A stretch of DNA of 64,000 bases from Gammaproteobacteria bacterium (GCA_009840525.1 VXNP01000125.1:1-64000), one strand, 5' to 3'. Positions 28,374 through 37,846 are shown, counted from the first letter of the stretch. Notes: generated from the sequence alone by a model not told the origin. Numbers and translations are program-made.

Positions 28374-30794
28374 TTGAAGCGACAGATCGCGACCGCCAAC
28401 AGTGTCTCGGCGGCGAGTCCCCGCTCCCCTGACGGCCCGGCCCGTCGCCGGCCCCCGTGCTCGCGGGGACGCATCCACGGACTGCTGCCAGTCTTCAGCC
28501 TGCTTCCCGGGGTACTCACCGCGCAGACCGGCGGCGTGGAAGGCCGGGTCGTCGATTCCGATGGTCCCCCGGTCTTCGCCGCCAATATCCTGCTCGCACC
28601 CCCGGAAGCGCCGGACGGAATCGAGCGTATCGCTGAATCGGACCGCTTCGGCTACTACCGGATCGAGAGCCTGCTGCCCGGGCGCTACCTGCTCCGCGTC
28701 GAGCGAATTGGATATGGAGAGGTCGTCCAGCCCATCGAGATCGTCGCTGATCGGCGCATCGAGGTCGACGTGACGCTCACCGCCACCCCCGTGGTGCTCG
28801 AAGGCGTATCCATCAGTACGGCGGAAACCCGCGAGCGCAGCCGCTTCCTGGAGACCGCAGGCGTGACCGTCCGCGAGATCTCGCAGGCGGAACTTCGCCT
28901 CGTTCCCGGGCTCGCGGAAGCGGATCCCATCCGGGCGGTCGAGGTGCTGCCCGGGGTGGTGTCCACCTCCGACTTCACAGCGTCCTTCAACGTGCGCGGC
29001 GGCTCCGCGGATCAGAACCTGATCCTGCTGGACGGCGTGCCCATCTTCAACCCGTTCCACCTGGGCGGCATCTTCTCGGTCTTCAACGCCGACATGGTGG
29101 GGCGGGTCGAGCTGAGCTCGGGTGGCTTCCCCGCCGAACACGGCGGCCGGGTGTCGTCGCTGCTGCTCGTCGAAAGCGATCCCGGGACCGACGACTTCAA
29201 CGTCCGCGGGGGCGTATCGCTGCTTGCCGCGCGCGCGGCTCTCGGAGGCAGGGCGCCGGCGGTGGTGGAGCGGACGCTCGGGCTTCAGCGCCTCAAGTGG
29301 CGGGCGTCCGGCCGGCGCTCCTGGTTCGACCAGCTGCCGAGGTCGGTCCCCTACCACCTGACGGACTTCCAGGGCGTGGTGGAGGGGTGGACGCCCGGCG
29401 GAAGCCGCATCCTGATCACAGCCTACACGGGCGACGACGTCTTCAACCTGACCGAGGTCGACGAGGACGATGAAGACGGCTTTCCCCTGCGTGCGGCCTG
29501 GGAATGGGGCAACGACCTCATCGGCATGCGCTGGACCATGCCTCGCCGCGACGGAGGCGCCCTCGATGTGCGGGCAGGCTACACCCGCTTCAACTCCGCG
29601 CTGGCCTTCCCCGATTTCTCGGATACGGAGTTCAGCAGCGGCATCTCGCAGCTTTCGCTGGGCGCCGAACTGGAACATGCTCTGGGTCGGCGCTGGACGC
29701 TCAAGAGCGGGATCTCGGCGGACCGGATGACGCACCTCAATCTGGTCCGGGCGGGGGGCACGCAATTCGCCGACAATTCGGGCGAAGGATGGCTCGGCGG
29801 CGTCTTCGCGCATGCCGAGTGGAGGGGCGGGCTGGCCTGGCTGGTCGAAACGGGGCTGCGGGCGGACCGCTGGGCACCCTCCCTGGGCAGTCCCATCAAC
29901 CAGCTTGCCCCGAGGATCGCGGTAAAGCGGTTCTTCCGGGGCGGCGACCTCGCGGTGAAGGCCGCGGCGGGGCGTTTCACTCAGTTCCTGCACTCGGCGC
30001 GGGACGACGAGGTGCCCATCGGCATCGATGTATGGGTACTCACCGGGCACCTTGCGCCTCACATCGCCTCCGACCAGGTGCAGGTGGGGGTCGACGCATA
30101 CTTCCCGGGAGGGTGGTTTGCGTCGCTGGAGACATACGAGCGGTTGTTCGACGGCGTCACCACCTTCAATCCGGTCGACGACCCGAACCGCGGCGACGAC
30201 GACCTGTTGCCCGGCAGCGGCCGGTCGCGCGGGATCGACTTTTTCGTGCGCAAGACAGGTGAGGGCGTGACCGGATGGGTGTCCGCTTCGTGGCTCCGCG
30301 CCACCCGCACTTTCCCGAACTTCCTGAGCGGCCGGACCCCGCCGCCCGACCATACCTACCCCCCCATCTTCGACCGCCGGCTGGACCTGGACGTGGTCCT
30401 GCGGATTCCCATGCCGGCGGGCCTGCGCGGCGGGCTGCGGTGGAACCTGGGAACCGGGTTGCCCTACACCCGTCCGTTGGCCTCCTTCGTGTACTTCTCG
30501 CCGCAGAACGTCTCGGGTGGGCGCCTCACCATGCAGGAAGACGAAGCCAACGCCATGTTGCTCGGCTCCCGCAACGGCAACCGCTACCCGGCGTATCACC
30601 GCCTCGACCTGAGCATGCGCAGAACCTTCACCTTCGGCTGGGGAACGCTCACGCCCCATCTGGACGTGCTCAACGTCTACAACCGCAGGAACGTGCTCTT
30701 CTATTTCTTCGACTATTCTGCGGCAACGGCGACCCGCTCCGGCCTGTCGATGTTCCCCATTCTGCCCACGGTGGGGGTGGAGGTGACGTTCTGA
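28374..30794 (+). CDS. TonB-dependent receptor with carboxypeptidase-regulatory domain
   Basis: About 806-aa outer-membrane receptor. A hydrophobic leader (LLPVFSLLPGVLTAQ) precedes a carboxypeptidase-regulatory domain (GGVEGRVVDSDGPPVFAANI to VERIGYGEVVQP). The plug has FNVRGGSADQNLILLDGVPI and VGRVELSSGGFPAEHGGRVS, and the barrel ends MFPILPTVGVEVTF. It belongs to the receptor type that travels with DUF4249 lipoproteins rather than with SusD, and the next gene (TGATG overlap) fits that. The start is uncertain: TTG at 28374 is the nearest start codon before the leader; an ATG at 28131 would add an implausible Arg/Pro-rich segment. Ligand unknown. Confidence 0.82.
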   Translation: MKRQIATANSVSAASPRSPDGPARRRPPCSRGRIHGLLPVFSLLPGVLTAQTGGVEGRVVDSDGPPVFAANILLAPPEAPDGIERIAESDRFGYYRIESLLPGRYLLRVERIGYGEVVQPIEIVADRRIEVDVTLTATPVVLEGVSISTAETRERSRFLETAGVTVREISQAELRLVPGLAEADPIRAVEVLPGVVSTSDFTASFNVRGGSADQNLILLDGVPIFNPFHLGGIFSVFNADMVGRVELSSGGFPAEHGGRVSSLLLVESDPGTDDFNVRGGVSLLAARAALGGRAPAVVERTLGLQRLKWRASGRRSWFDQLPRSVPYHLTDFQGVVEGWTPGGSRILITAYTGDDVFNLTEVDEDDEDGFPLRAAWEWGNDLIGMRWTMPRRDGGALDVRAGYTRFNSALAFPDFSDTEFSSGISQLSLGAELEHALGRRWTLKSGISADRMTHLNLVRAGGTQFADNSGEGWLGGVFAHAEWRGGLAWLVETGLRADRWAPSLGSPINQLAPRIAVKRFFRGGDLAVKAAAGRFTQFLHSARDDEVPIGIDVWVLTGHLAPHIASDQVQVGVDAYFPGGWFASLETYERLFDGVTTFNPVDDPNRGDDDLLPGSGRSRGIDFFVRKTGEGVTGWVSASWLRATRTFPNFLSGRTPPPDHTYPPIFDRRLDLDVVLRIPMPAGLRGGLRWNLGTGLPYTRPLASFVYFSPQNVSGGRLTMQEDEANAMLLGSRNGNRYPAYHRLDLSMRRTFTFGWGTLTPHLDVLNVYNRRNVLFYFFDYSAATATRSGLSMFPILPTVGVEVTF

Positions 30795-31744
30795 TGGGTC
30801 GCGGCTTCGGCACCACCTGCGCACTGACGGCACTGCTGGCGTCGGTCCCGGCGTGCGAACTGCAGGAGATCACCGTCGCGCAGTCCGAGGACGTGGTTGT
30901 CGCCGAGGTGTATCTCTCCTCCGATGTCGACGGTATCTCCGCCAGTGCGTGGATCCATCGCACGCTGGGAAGTGCCGGCTCGTCGCGGGAGCTGTCCTCC
31001 GCGGACGTGTTTCTGCGCGCGGAGTCCCGCGCCTCCATAGTTCGCCTCCGTCCGGCGGAGGCTTCCTTCTGTGCCGGCGACGAGCTGCCGGAGGACTTCC
31101 CGGGATCGTGCTATTTCGCGCAACCGCTCGACCCCCGCTACTTCGGTCCCGGTTCCTTCGTGGAAACGATCATTCGTCTGCCCGACGGAGGCCGCATCAC
31201 GGGGCAGACGCGGGTACCGGGCCCCTACCAACTCCGGACCCCGCGCATCAATCGCCGCCGGAAATGCTCTCTGGAGCCGGCCCAACGCCTCACTGTGGAA
31301 TGGACCCGCGCCGAAGGCGCGTGGGCCTACATTTCCGAGACGCAGATCATCAACCTCACCGCAGCGCTCGAGGACACGAACATCGAAGTGGAGGAAGACC
31401 CGCTGCTCCTGGTGGGGCTGTCGGTATCGGAAGCGGATACCACGATCGTATTCCCTTCGGAGTTCGGCCTGTTCGATCGTCCCAACCTGGGGCGTGATCT
31501 GGCATTGGTCCTGCAGGAGGGACTACCTTTCGGAACGCAGGCGGAAGTGGTGGTCGCCGCCGCCGACCGCAACTACGTCAACTGGGTACGGCGCGGCGCC
31601 TTCAACCCGTCGGGCATCGTTCGCGTTCCCAGCCTCCACGGGGACGGCACGGGTGTCTTCGGGTCGGTCGTGCGTAAGCGCTTCACGGTCGATGCAGGTC
31701 TGGACCTGCCCAAACCGGGACCCTGTGAGCCCGCGGAACCGTAG
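30794..31744 (+). CDS. DUF4249-like lipoprotein
   Basis: 316-aa exported protein with leader MGRGFGTTCALTALLASVPA and a Cys in lipobox-like position (VPAC). The mature part is beta-rich with VVAEVYLSSDVDG, a YFGPGSFVETIIRLPDGGRI block and IINLTAALEDTNIEVEED. Domain size and coupling to the upstream receptor resemble DUF4249 proteins, which pair with TonB receptors in Bacteroidota. Its start overlaps the receptor stop (TGATG), implying translational coupling. MsrP follows after 69 bases. The family assignment is tentative. Confidence 0.62.
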   Translation: MGRGFGTTCALTALLASVPACELQEITVAQSEDVVVAEVYLSSDVDGISASAWIHRTLGSAGSSRELSSADVFLRAESRASIVRLRPAEASFCAGDELPEDFPGSCYFAQPLDPRYFGPGSFVETIIRLPDGGRITGQTRVPGPYQLRTPRINRRRKCSLEPAQRLTVEWTRAEGAWAYISETQIINLTAALEDTNIEVEEDPLLLVGLSVSEADTTIVFPSEFGLFDRPNLGRDLALVLQEGLPFGTQAEVVVAAADRNYVNWVRRGAFNPSGIVRVPSLHGDGTGVFGSVVRKRFTVDAGLDLPKPGPCEPAEP

Positions 31745-31813
31745 AACGGTGACGGGTGGGACATCATTTACATCCCGCTGCCCTGTCCGCAACGAGAGGT
31801 ACGAGAGAAGAAG

Positions 31814-32923
31814 ATGGCGAACATCATCATTCCGCCCGGGTGGCGAATCCCGGAATCCGAGGCAACGCCCCACGGGGTGTATCTGCGGCGTCGGGAATTC
31901 GTGCGCACACTGGGTCTCGGGGTGGCCGCGCTGGGGTCCGCCGCGTGCGGCTCCAGGTTCATCGCGAACGAAGAAGATCCCGTCGAGCCGGATCCGCCGC
32001 CGGATCCCACGGATCCCACCCAACCCGTAACCCCGCCGGATGCGAACGCCGCCACGTGCGACGACGATCCGCCGAGAGACCCGCTGCATACCATCTGCGC
32101 TTCTCCCAACACCGACCTGTATCCGCCCGAACGGAACATCAGGTATGATGTTGGCTCACGGGCGATCACCGATCGCAGGGTCACGTCGACGTACAACAAC
32201 TACTACGAGTTCACGACGACCAAGACGAGCGTGTGGCGACTGACGGGACCGTTCCGGATGCGCCCCTGGACGGTGACCTTCTCCGGGCTCTGCAACGCTC
32301 CGGGCACCTGGGACGTCGACGCGCTCGAGGCCAGATTCGGGATCGAGGAGAGGCTCTACCGGTTGCGGTGCGTGGAGGCGTGGTCGATCACGGTTCCCTG
32401 GATCGGCTATCCGCTGAGCAAGCTGATCGAGCTGGCCGAACCCCAGTCTTCCGCGCGGTACGTCGCCTTCCGCAGCTTCCACCGGCCCGAGCAGGCGCGC
32501 GGACAGGAGAGCGGCTCGCTGTGGCCTTGGCCCTACTACGAAGGCTTGCGGCTGGACGAAGCCATGAACGAGCTCGCCTTCGTGGTCACGGGCGCCTACG
32601 GCGAGCCCCTGCCCAAACAGAACGGAGCTCCGCTGCGGCTCGCGCTTCCGTGGAAGTACGGTTTCAAGAGCATTAAGGGCATCCTCGAAATCGAATTCAC
32701 CGACACCATTCCGCCCACTTTCTGGTCGGACTATGCGGCGAACGAGTACGGGTTCTATTCGAACGTCAACCCGGACGTGCCCCATCCGCGCTGGTCGCAG
32801 GCCGAGGAAAGGCAGTTATATGCCACCACGGGCGGTGAGCAGCAACCAACACTGCTCTTCAATGGGTACAGCGAGTTCGTCGGCGACCTGTACGACCCGG
32901 AACTTCTGACCTATCTGAGCTGA
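31814..32923 (+). CDS. msrP: MsrP-like molybdopterin protein-methionine-sulfoxide reductase
   Basis: 369-aa catalytic subunit of the periplasmic methionine sulfoxide reductase (YedY/MsrP), which repairs oxidised Met in envelope proteins with a Mo-molybdopterin cofactor. Matches include NNYYEFTTTK, the Mo-ligand Cys in RLRCVEAWSITVPWIGYPL, EGLRLDEAMNELAF, QNGAPLRLALPWKYGFKSIK and EYGFYSNVNPDVPHPRWSQA. The N-terminus has a Tat motif (RRREFVRTLGLG) and then GSAACG, a possible lipoprotein site, followed by a Pro/Asp-rich tether (about 57-85), unlike the soluble E. coli protein. No MsrQ haem-membrane partner is adjacent. It appears to be co-transcribed with the TonB receptor and the DUF4249-like gene. 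Confidence 0.92.
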   Translation: MANIIIPPGWRIPESEATPHGVYLRRREFVRTLGLGVAALGSAACGSRFIANEEDPVEPDPPPDPTDPTQPVTPPDANAATCDDDPPRDPLHTICASPNTDLYPPERNIRYDVGSRAITDRRVTSTYNNYYEFTTTKTSVWRLTGPFRMRPWTVTFSGLCNAPGTWDVDALEARFGIEERLYRLRCVEAWSITVPWIGYPLSKLIELAEPQSSARYVAFRSFHRPEQARGQESGSLWPWPYYEGLRLDEAMNELAFVVTGAYGEPLPKQNGAPLRLALPWKYGFKSIKGILEIEFTDTIPPTFWSDYAANEYGFYSNVNPDVPHPRWSQAEERQLYATTGGEQQPTLLFNGYSEFVGDLYDPELLTYLS

Positions 32924-32936
32924 CTTGGCGGCCAGC

Positions 32937-33794
32937 CTAGATCGAAAGGCGGGTGAAGTAGCCGACCACGATTTCGGGGCCGGTGGCGAGGTTCTGACCC
33001 GACAGGGGCAGCCGGGAACCCAGTTCCACCTGCCCGGGACCCGCGGTCACCAGCAGCGAGGGGTATAGCCGCACCATCTCGCGCTTCAGTCCCGCTCCCC
33101 CAAGTCCCGGGGCCGTGAACGCCCCACCGTACCACCCCTCGAACTGGATCTTGAAGCCAAGCGGCTCCCCGCCGCCGCCCAGGCTCACGTTGAAGAAGCG
33201 CTCGTTGCCGAAGTCGCCTCCGTCCTCCTTCGCCTCGCGCCACCGGTATCCGGCCCACGCCTGCAGGTAGAAGGGCCGGGGCCAGAAGGAGTGCCCCACC
33301 TCCCCCATCACTTCCCAGTCGCGCTGCCCGTCTCCCAGGGGGATGATATCGGTGCCGGAATCGAAATCGGTCGGAAGCTTGGTGCCTGCGCGGATCGCGA
33401 AGGGGAAGTCGCTGCCCAGAAGCCGCAGCGGAGCCGTGCGCACGAACACGCGGGTATCGCCGAACCCCCACGAAGTGCGGGTGCCTACGAGGTCGGCGAA
33501 CTCGAGGCGGTGGTAGGACGGCTGCACCCAGATGTCCACCCCGGGGGCGATTCCCATCGCGAGAGTCAGGAAGGAGGATGCGGTCTGCGCGTGACCGTCC
33601 AGAAGGATGCTGCGGACTTCGCCCGTGGGGCTGAATTCCTCGCGGGTGTCGAGATAGTACATGGCGAACGAGGCCCACCCCTGGCGCTCGGGTTCGATCC
33701 ACTGCCCGTATCCCGGCGACGCCAGGAGCGAGAGCGAAAGCACCGTCAGAGCGAGTCGGCGATGGAGGACCTGGGCGTGTCTCGATTGGGTCAT
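32937..33794 (-). CDS. predicted outer-membrane beta-barrel protein A
   Basis: 285-aa exported protein with a signal peptide (LALTVLSLSLLASPGYG) and alternating beta strands to a C-terminal VVGYFTRLSI. It shares with its neighbour (33922) the pattern WxEPxxxGW...YLDTRE/HLDTRD, IIPLGDGQRDWE, GHSFxPxPxYxxAWxGxRWRE and a C-terminal GYFxRL. Both resemble the phenol-MetA-type / transporter-like porin group. It is third in a minus-strand set after the PKD-like lipoprotein and its paralogue, with a 127-base gap. Function unknown. Confidence 0.72.
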   Translation of the reverse strand: MTQSRHAQVLHRRLALTVLSLSLLASPGYGQWIEPERQGWASFAMYYLDTREEFSPTGEVRSILLDGHAQTASSFLTLAMGIAPGVDIWVQPSYHRLEFADLVGTRTSWGFGDTRVFVRTAPLRLLGSDFPFAIRAGTKLPTDFDSGTDIIPLGDGQRDWEVMGEVGHSFWPRPFYLQAWAGYRWREAKEDGGDFGNERFFNVSLGGGGEPLGFKIQFEGWYGGAFTAPGLGGAGLKREMVRLYPSLLVTAGPGQVELGSRLPLSGQNLATGPEIVVGYFTRLSI

Positions 33795-33921
33795 GGCGTA
33801 TCGTGCGACGCAGTATCAGGAGTGGATGGCTCGACCAGGTCGTGCGTTCCCGGATGAACGGTCGCCGACACCTGGTCTGCCGCCAAGCGGGGGCACAATC
33901 CGTGCCACGGTCCATATCGGG

Positions 33922-34824
33922 TCACGCTTCCGGCCCCAACCTTACAAAATAGCCGATTACCAGCGTGTTGCCAGCGGGCAGGTTGGTACCGCGCAGAGGA
34001 ATCTGGACTCCGGCCCTGGCCGAGCCAGCCCCCAGCCTGTAGCTGAGGGAGGGCGTGAGGCGCAGCATGGAGCGGGATGCCGTCGCGACCCGGAGCCCTT
34101 CGATGACCGGAACGCCTCCGTCCCAGCCCTCGGCGATGAAGCTCGTCCCCAGCCGCCCGAATTCGATCCCCCCGGAAAGCAGGAAAAACACTTCGTCGCC
34201 GAAATCCCTCCGCGACTCCAGGTTCTCCTCCCGCCACCGGTTGCCGATCCACGCGCTCACATATGCGGGCACGGGGTAGAAGGAGTGGCCCAGTTCGAGG
34301 ACCAGCTCCCAGTCTCTCTGTCCGTCCCCAAGCGGAATGATCTCCGCGTCCACGGCGAAATCACCCACGGGCACCTTCGCCCCGCCCCGGATCGCCAGCG
34401 GAAACCCGCTGCCCAGATAGCGGCCGGGCTGAACGCGCAGGTAGAAGCGCGTGTCGCCGATGCCCGTGCGCAGTCGGTCGCCGCCCAGGTCGTCGAACCG
34501 GAGCCGCTGGAAGGGCACCTGCACCCACGCGTCCAGACCGGGAACCAGCCCCAGCGCGACCGTAGCGAACACGGACGTGCTTACGGCGTGCGCCTCTGTG
34601 AAAGGGTCGAAGGCCCGGATGTCACCGTCCGAGTGGAAGGCGTCTCGCGTGTCCAGGTGAAACACCGAGACGTCCATCCAGCCGCGGCCGGGCGGCTCGA
34701 CCCACTGGGCGACCGCCTCCGGGGCGCTCGCCGGCAGGGCCGTGGCCGTCACGCAGGCCGCGACGAACAAGTTCCGCCGGGCCCGGGAACGGGAGTCAGG
34801 GGGTGTGCGAGGGCGGTTGCACAT
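33922..34824 (-). CDS. predicted outer-membrane beta-barrel protein B
   Basis: 300-aa paralogue of the protein at 32937. Signal sequence RNLFVAACVTATALPASAP, then WVEPPGRGWMDVSVFHLDTRD, IIPLGDGQRDWELVLELGHS and a C-terminal VIGYFVRLGPEA. The ATG at 34824 overlaps the stop of the upstream lipoprotein gene (TGATG), which fixes the start and implies coupled translation. Likely a porin-like envelope protein; ligand unknown. Confidence 0.75.
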   Translation of the reverse strand: MCNRPRTPPDSRSRARRNLFVAACVTATALPASAPEAVAQWVEPPGRGWMDVSVFHLDTRDAFHSDGDIRAFDPFTEAHAVSTSVFATVALGLVPGLDAWVQVPFQRLRFDDLGGDRLRTGIGDTRFYLRVQPGRYLGSGFPLAIRGGAKVPVGDFAVDAEIIPLGDGQRDWELVLELGHSFYPVPAYVSAWIGNRWREENLESRRDFGDEVFFLLSGGIEFGRLGTSFIAEGWDGGVPVIEGLRVATASRSMLRLTPSLSYRLGAGSARAGVQIPLRGTNLPAGNTLVIGYFVRLGPEA

Positions 34825-35204
34825 CACGAGCCGCTGATCATCACCGTCACCGTGGCGGATTGCGAGTCTCCCGCCACCGTGGACACCGTCGCGCGCGCGA
34901 CGTAGGTGCCCGGCTCCTCGTAGGCGTAGTCGAAATGCCCGGCCTGCGAGTTGATGTTGACGGGTGCGCCGCCGGTGTAGAGGAACGGGATGGTCTCCAG
35001 GTCGCCCGTGCCGTATTCCACCACGGTCTGGGACAGGTTTGTACCCCGCGACTCGTAGCGGAAGCGGATCTCCTGGCCCACGGCCGCGCTCTCCTGGCTC
35101 GCGGTCAGGGTGACCGTCAGCGGCTGTGGCTCCAGGGGCGGGTTGAGGCACGAGACGAGGAGAAGCGCACACGCGCACGATTTGCGAACGAATTGGCTGA
35201 ACAT
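34824..35204 (-). CDS. small PKD/Ig-like lipoprotein
   Basis: 126-aa predicted lipoprotein: leader KSCACALLLVSC gives a lipobox (LVSC). The mature part is one beta-sandwich domain of PKD type, with VGQEIRFRYESRG, FDYAYEEPGTYVARATVSTV and a final VTVMISGS. First gene of the minus-strand set with the two barrel proteins, so it may be their surface partner. Divergent from cassette 3; the 184-base gap holds a palindrome (35291-35308). Confidence 0.72.
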   Translation of the reverse strand: MFSQFVRKSCACALLLVSCLNPPLEPQPLTVTLTASQESAAVGQEIRFRYESRGTNLSQTVVEYGTGDLETIPFLYTGGAPVNINSQAGHFDYAYEEPGTYVARATVSTVAGDSQSATVTVMISGS

Positions 35205-35290
35205 CCTGAACCCGCCTCTCTGTTTTCCGGCCCGCGCGTGGTGGCGAACCCACCTGTGGAAACCTATGTTAGTCGTAGGAAATTGTCTGC

Positions 35291-35308
35291 ATCTCAGACG
35301 TGTGAGAT
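35291..35308. promoter_or_regulatory. palindromic candidate operator in divergent promoter region
   Basis: ATCTCA-GACGTG-TGAGAT, two perfect 6-bp arms around a 6-base centre, midway between the divergent starts at 35204 and 35389. The form suits a dimeric regulator; no regulator gene is nearby. Confidence 0.35.
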
Positions 35309-35388
35309 CAGGCCGGTCCCACCGGGTGGCTTGCGCAGTCCGGGCGGGCCGGAATGGTGGCGCACGTCCGCGATCCGGAGGTCACGGA

Positions 35389-37815
35389 ATGAATGCACTC
35401 TCTGGCGCCACGGCCGTCCTGGGCGTCGTCCTGATGGTCGGGGCGAGCGGAAGCGGCTTGTTCACGGACGCCCCTCCCGCTCCGCCACCTCCCGCGGACC
35501 ACGCGGCCGCGGCTCCCGACCTACCCGCCGCCACCCTCACCGAGGTTGTGGCCCGGTACTGCCAGGTCTGCCACAACGACGCCCTCCTGACCGGCAACAT
35601 GACCCTGTCGGGCTTCCAGGTGGAAGCGGCCGCGCAGAACGCCGAGACCGCAGAGCGCATGATCCGCAAGCTGCGTGCCGGCATGATGCCCCCGCCCGGG
35701 ATGCCCCGTCCCGCCGGCGACACCCTGCTGGCCCTGGCCGAGACGCTCGAGAACACCATAGACGATGCCGCACGCCGCAATCCCAACCCCGGAGGGCGCA
35801 CCTTCCAGCGCCTCAACCGGGCGGAATACGCGCAGTCGGTGAAGGACCTGCTCGGCCTCGACGTCGACGCCGGCGAGTACCTTCCCCTGGACACCAAGAG
35901 CGCCAACTTCGACAACATCGCCGACGTGCAGATGCTCTCGCCGACGCTGCTTGAGGCGTACCTCAACGCCGCCAGCGAGATCAGCCGCCTGGCGATCGGG
36001 GACCGCGAAGCCTCGCCGCGCGAGGTGGCCTACAAGGTCGAGAAGCGCGCGTCGCAGCTCGTCCACGTGGAGGGCACGCCATACGGGTCGCGGGGCGGTA
36101 TCGCCATCAACCATACCTTCCCGGCGGACGGGGAGTACGTGTTCTGGATGCAGTTCCACGGCGTGGGCGGCAGGGCGGCCGGCGAGAGGATCGAGGTCTC
36201 CTTCGACGGCGAGCGGGTGGCCCTCCTGGACGTGAACCTGCGCGGCGGGACGGAGAACGAGCAGCAGGGCCGGGAGATGGTCACCGACCCCATCTTCGTG
36301 CGCGCCGGCCCCCGTCAGGTGTCCGCCGCCTTCGTGAGGACCTTCGAGGGGCCGGTGGAGGAAGTGCGCGCACCGCTCGGCCGCGCCGTCAACAGCGGAT
36401 GGCCCGACCTGGCGCTCACAACGGTGCCGCACCTGCGCGAGTTCGCGGTGCGTGGCCCCAACAACGTTACGGGCGTATCGGAGACGCCCAGCCGGCAGAA
36501 GATCTTCAGTTGCCGACCGACCTCTCCCGAAGAGGCACCCACGTGCGCCCACAGCATCTTCTCGCGCCTGGCAACGGAGGCCTACCGGCGGCCCGCCACC
36601 GACAGCGACATCGCGGACCTGATGGCCTTCTACGAGATCGGAGCCGATGAGGGAGGCTTCGAACGCGGCATTCGGTTTGCGCTGCAGGCACTCCTGGCCA
36701 GCCCGCACTTCGTCTTCCGCTTCGAGGAACCGCCCTCGGGCACCCGCGCCGGAGAGCAATACGAGCTCGACGGAGCCGCCGTCGCCTCGCGGCTGTCCTT
36801 CTTCCTCTGGGGCTCTCCTCCGGATGAAGAGTTGATGGAGGCGGCGCGCCGCGGGAGGCTGGACGACGCAGACGAGCTCGAGCGGCAGGTGCTGCGAATG
36901 CTGGCGGATCCCCGCTCCGAAGCGCTGTCGACCCGCTTCGCGGCGCAGTGGCTGCGGCTGCAGGACCTGGATAAGGTGGCACCGGACATCTACACCTTCC
37001 CCTATTTCGACCTGACGCTGTCCGACGCGATGAGGCGCGAGACCGAGCTCTTCTTCCAGAATCTCGTGCAGGAAGACCGCAGCCTGCTCGAAATCCTCAC
37101 CGCGGACTACACTTTCGTGAACGAGCGGCTCGCCGCCCATTACGGCATCCCCGGCGTCGCGGGCAACGGCTTCCGGCGCGTCGCGTACCCGGACGACCGC
37201 CGCAGCGGGCTCCTCGGACAGGGCAGCATCCTCATGCTCACCTCGATGGCGAACCGCACGTCGCCCGTGCTGCGCGGCAAGTGGGTCATGGAAGTGCTTC
37301 TGGACTCCCCGCCCCCCCCGCCGCCGCCGGACGTCCCGGCGCTGGAGGCCACCGAGGGCACGGAGGAGGGCAAGGTCCTGACGACGCGCGAGCGCATGGA
37401 GAAGCACAGGGCCAGCCCGGTGTGCCAGGCCTGTCACCAGTTCATGGATCCCATCGGCCTGGCGCTGGACAACTTCGACGTGACCGGGGAGTGGCGGGTG
37501 CGCGAGTACGGCATGCCGCTCGACACCCGGGGAACCTTCTACGACGGAACCACCGTGGCGAGCCCTGGCGACCTGCGCGACGTGCTCCTCAAGCGCCCCG
37601 TCCCGATCGTGCGCGCCTTTGCCAAGAACCTGATGGCGTACGCGCTCGGGCGCCGCGTGATGCACTACGATCAGCCTGCGATCCGCGAGATCACGCGCGA
37701 TGCGGAGGCCAACGACTACCGGATGTCGTCGTTCATACTGGGCGTGGTCCAGAGCGACGCATTCTCCATGAAGCGTACGGATGCACTCCTCACGGAGGAG
37801 ACGTCATCCAACTGA
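35389..37815 (+). CDS. DUF1592/DUF1588-family diheme cytochrome, cassette 3
   Basis: 808-aa paralogue. Signal peptide MNALSGATAVLGVVLMVGAS, then a Pro/Ala-rich spacer (APPAPPPPAD). Haem sites CQVCH near residue 60 and CQACH near residue 680. All family blocks are present (RLNRAEYAQSVKDLLGLD, AYRRP, SPHFVFRFEEPP, SPVLRGKWVMEVLL, seven-Pro run, MDPIGLALDNFD). The central region differs from the others (FHGVGGRAAGERIEVSFDG, NLRGGTENEQQ). The start at 35389 is the first with a signal peptide; the frame upstream is antisense to the lipoprotein gene. First gene of a six-gene run to 46930. Confidence 0.9.
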   Translation: MNALSGATAVLGVVLMVGASGSGLFTDAPPAPPPPADHAAAAPDLPAATLTEVVARYCQVCHNDALLTGNMTLSGFQVEAAAQNAETAERMIRKLRAGMMPPPGMPRPAGDTLLALAETLENTIDDAARRNPNPGGRTFQRLNRAEYAQSVKDLLGLDVDAGEYLPLDTKSANFDNIADVQMLSPTLLEAYLNAASEISRLAIGDREASPREVAYKVEKRASQLVHVEGTPYGSRGGIAINHTFPADGEYVFWMQFHGVGGRAAGERIEVSFDGERVALLDVNLRGGTENEQQGREMVTDPIFVRAGPRQVSAAFVRTFEGPVEEVRAPLGRAVNSGWPDLALTTVPHLREFAVRGPNNVTGVSETPSRQKIFSCRPTSPEEAPTCAHSIFSRLATEAYRRPATDSDIADLMAFYEIGADEGGFERGIRFALQALLASPHFVFRFEEPPSGTRAGEQYELDGAAVASRLSFFLWGSPPDEELMEAARRGRLDDADELERQVLRMLADPRSEALSTRFAAQWLRLQDLDKVAPDIYTFPYFDLTLSDAMRRETELFFQNLVQEDRSLLEILTADYTFVNERLAAHYGIPGVAGNGFRRVAYPDDRRSGLLGQGSILMLTSMANRTSPVLRGKWVMEVLLDSPPPPPPPDVPALEATEGTEEGKVLTTRERMEKHRASPVCQACHQFMDPIGLALDNFDVTGEWRVREYGMPLDTRGTFYDGTTVASPGDLRDVLLKRPVPIVRAFAKNLMAYALGRRVMHYDQPAIREITRDAEANDYRMSSFILGVVQSDAFSMKRTDALLTEETSSN

Positions 37816-37846
37816 AGAAGGGCTGAACGTCCTGGGAGGCGAATCG

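Noticed and set aside
35521-37665. 714-aa open frame on the minus strand over the cassette 3 diheme gene
   Set aside because: Rich in His, Arg, Gly, Val and Gln with no domain; it is the antisense shadow of a high-GC gene. The same applies to 19909-22428, 41027-43021, 28266-30833 and 4215-5456.
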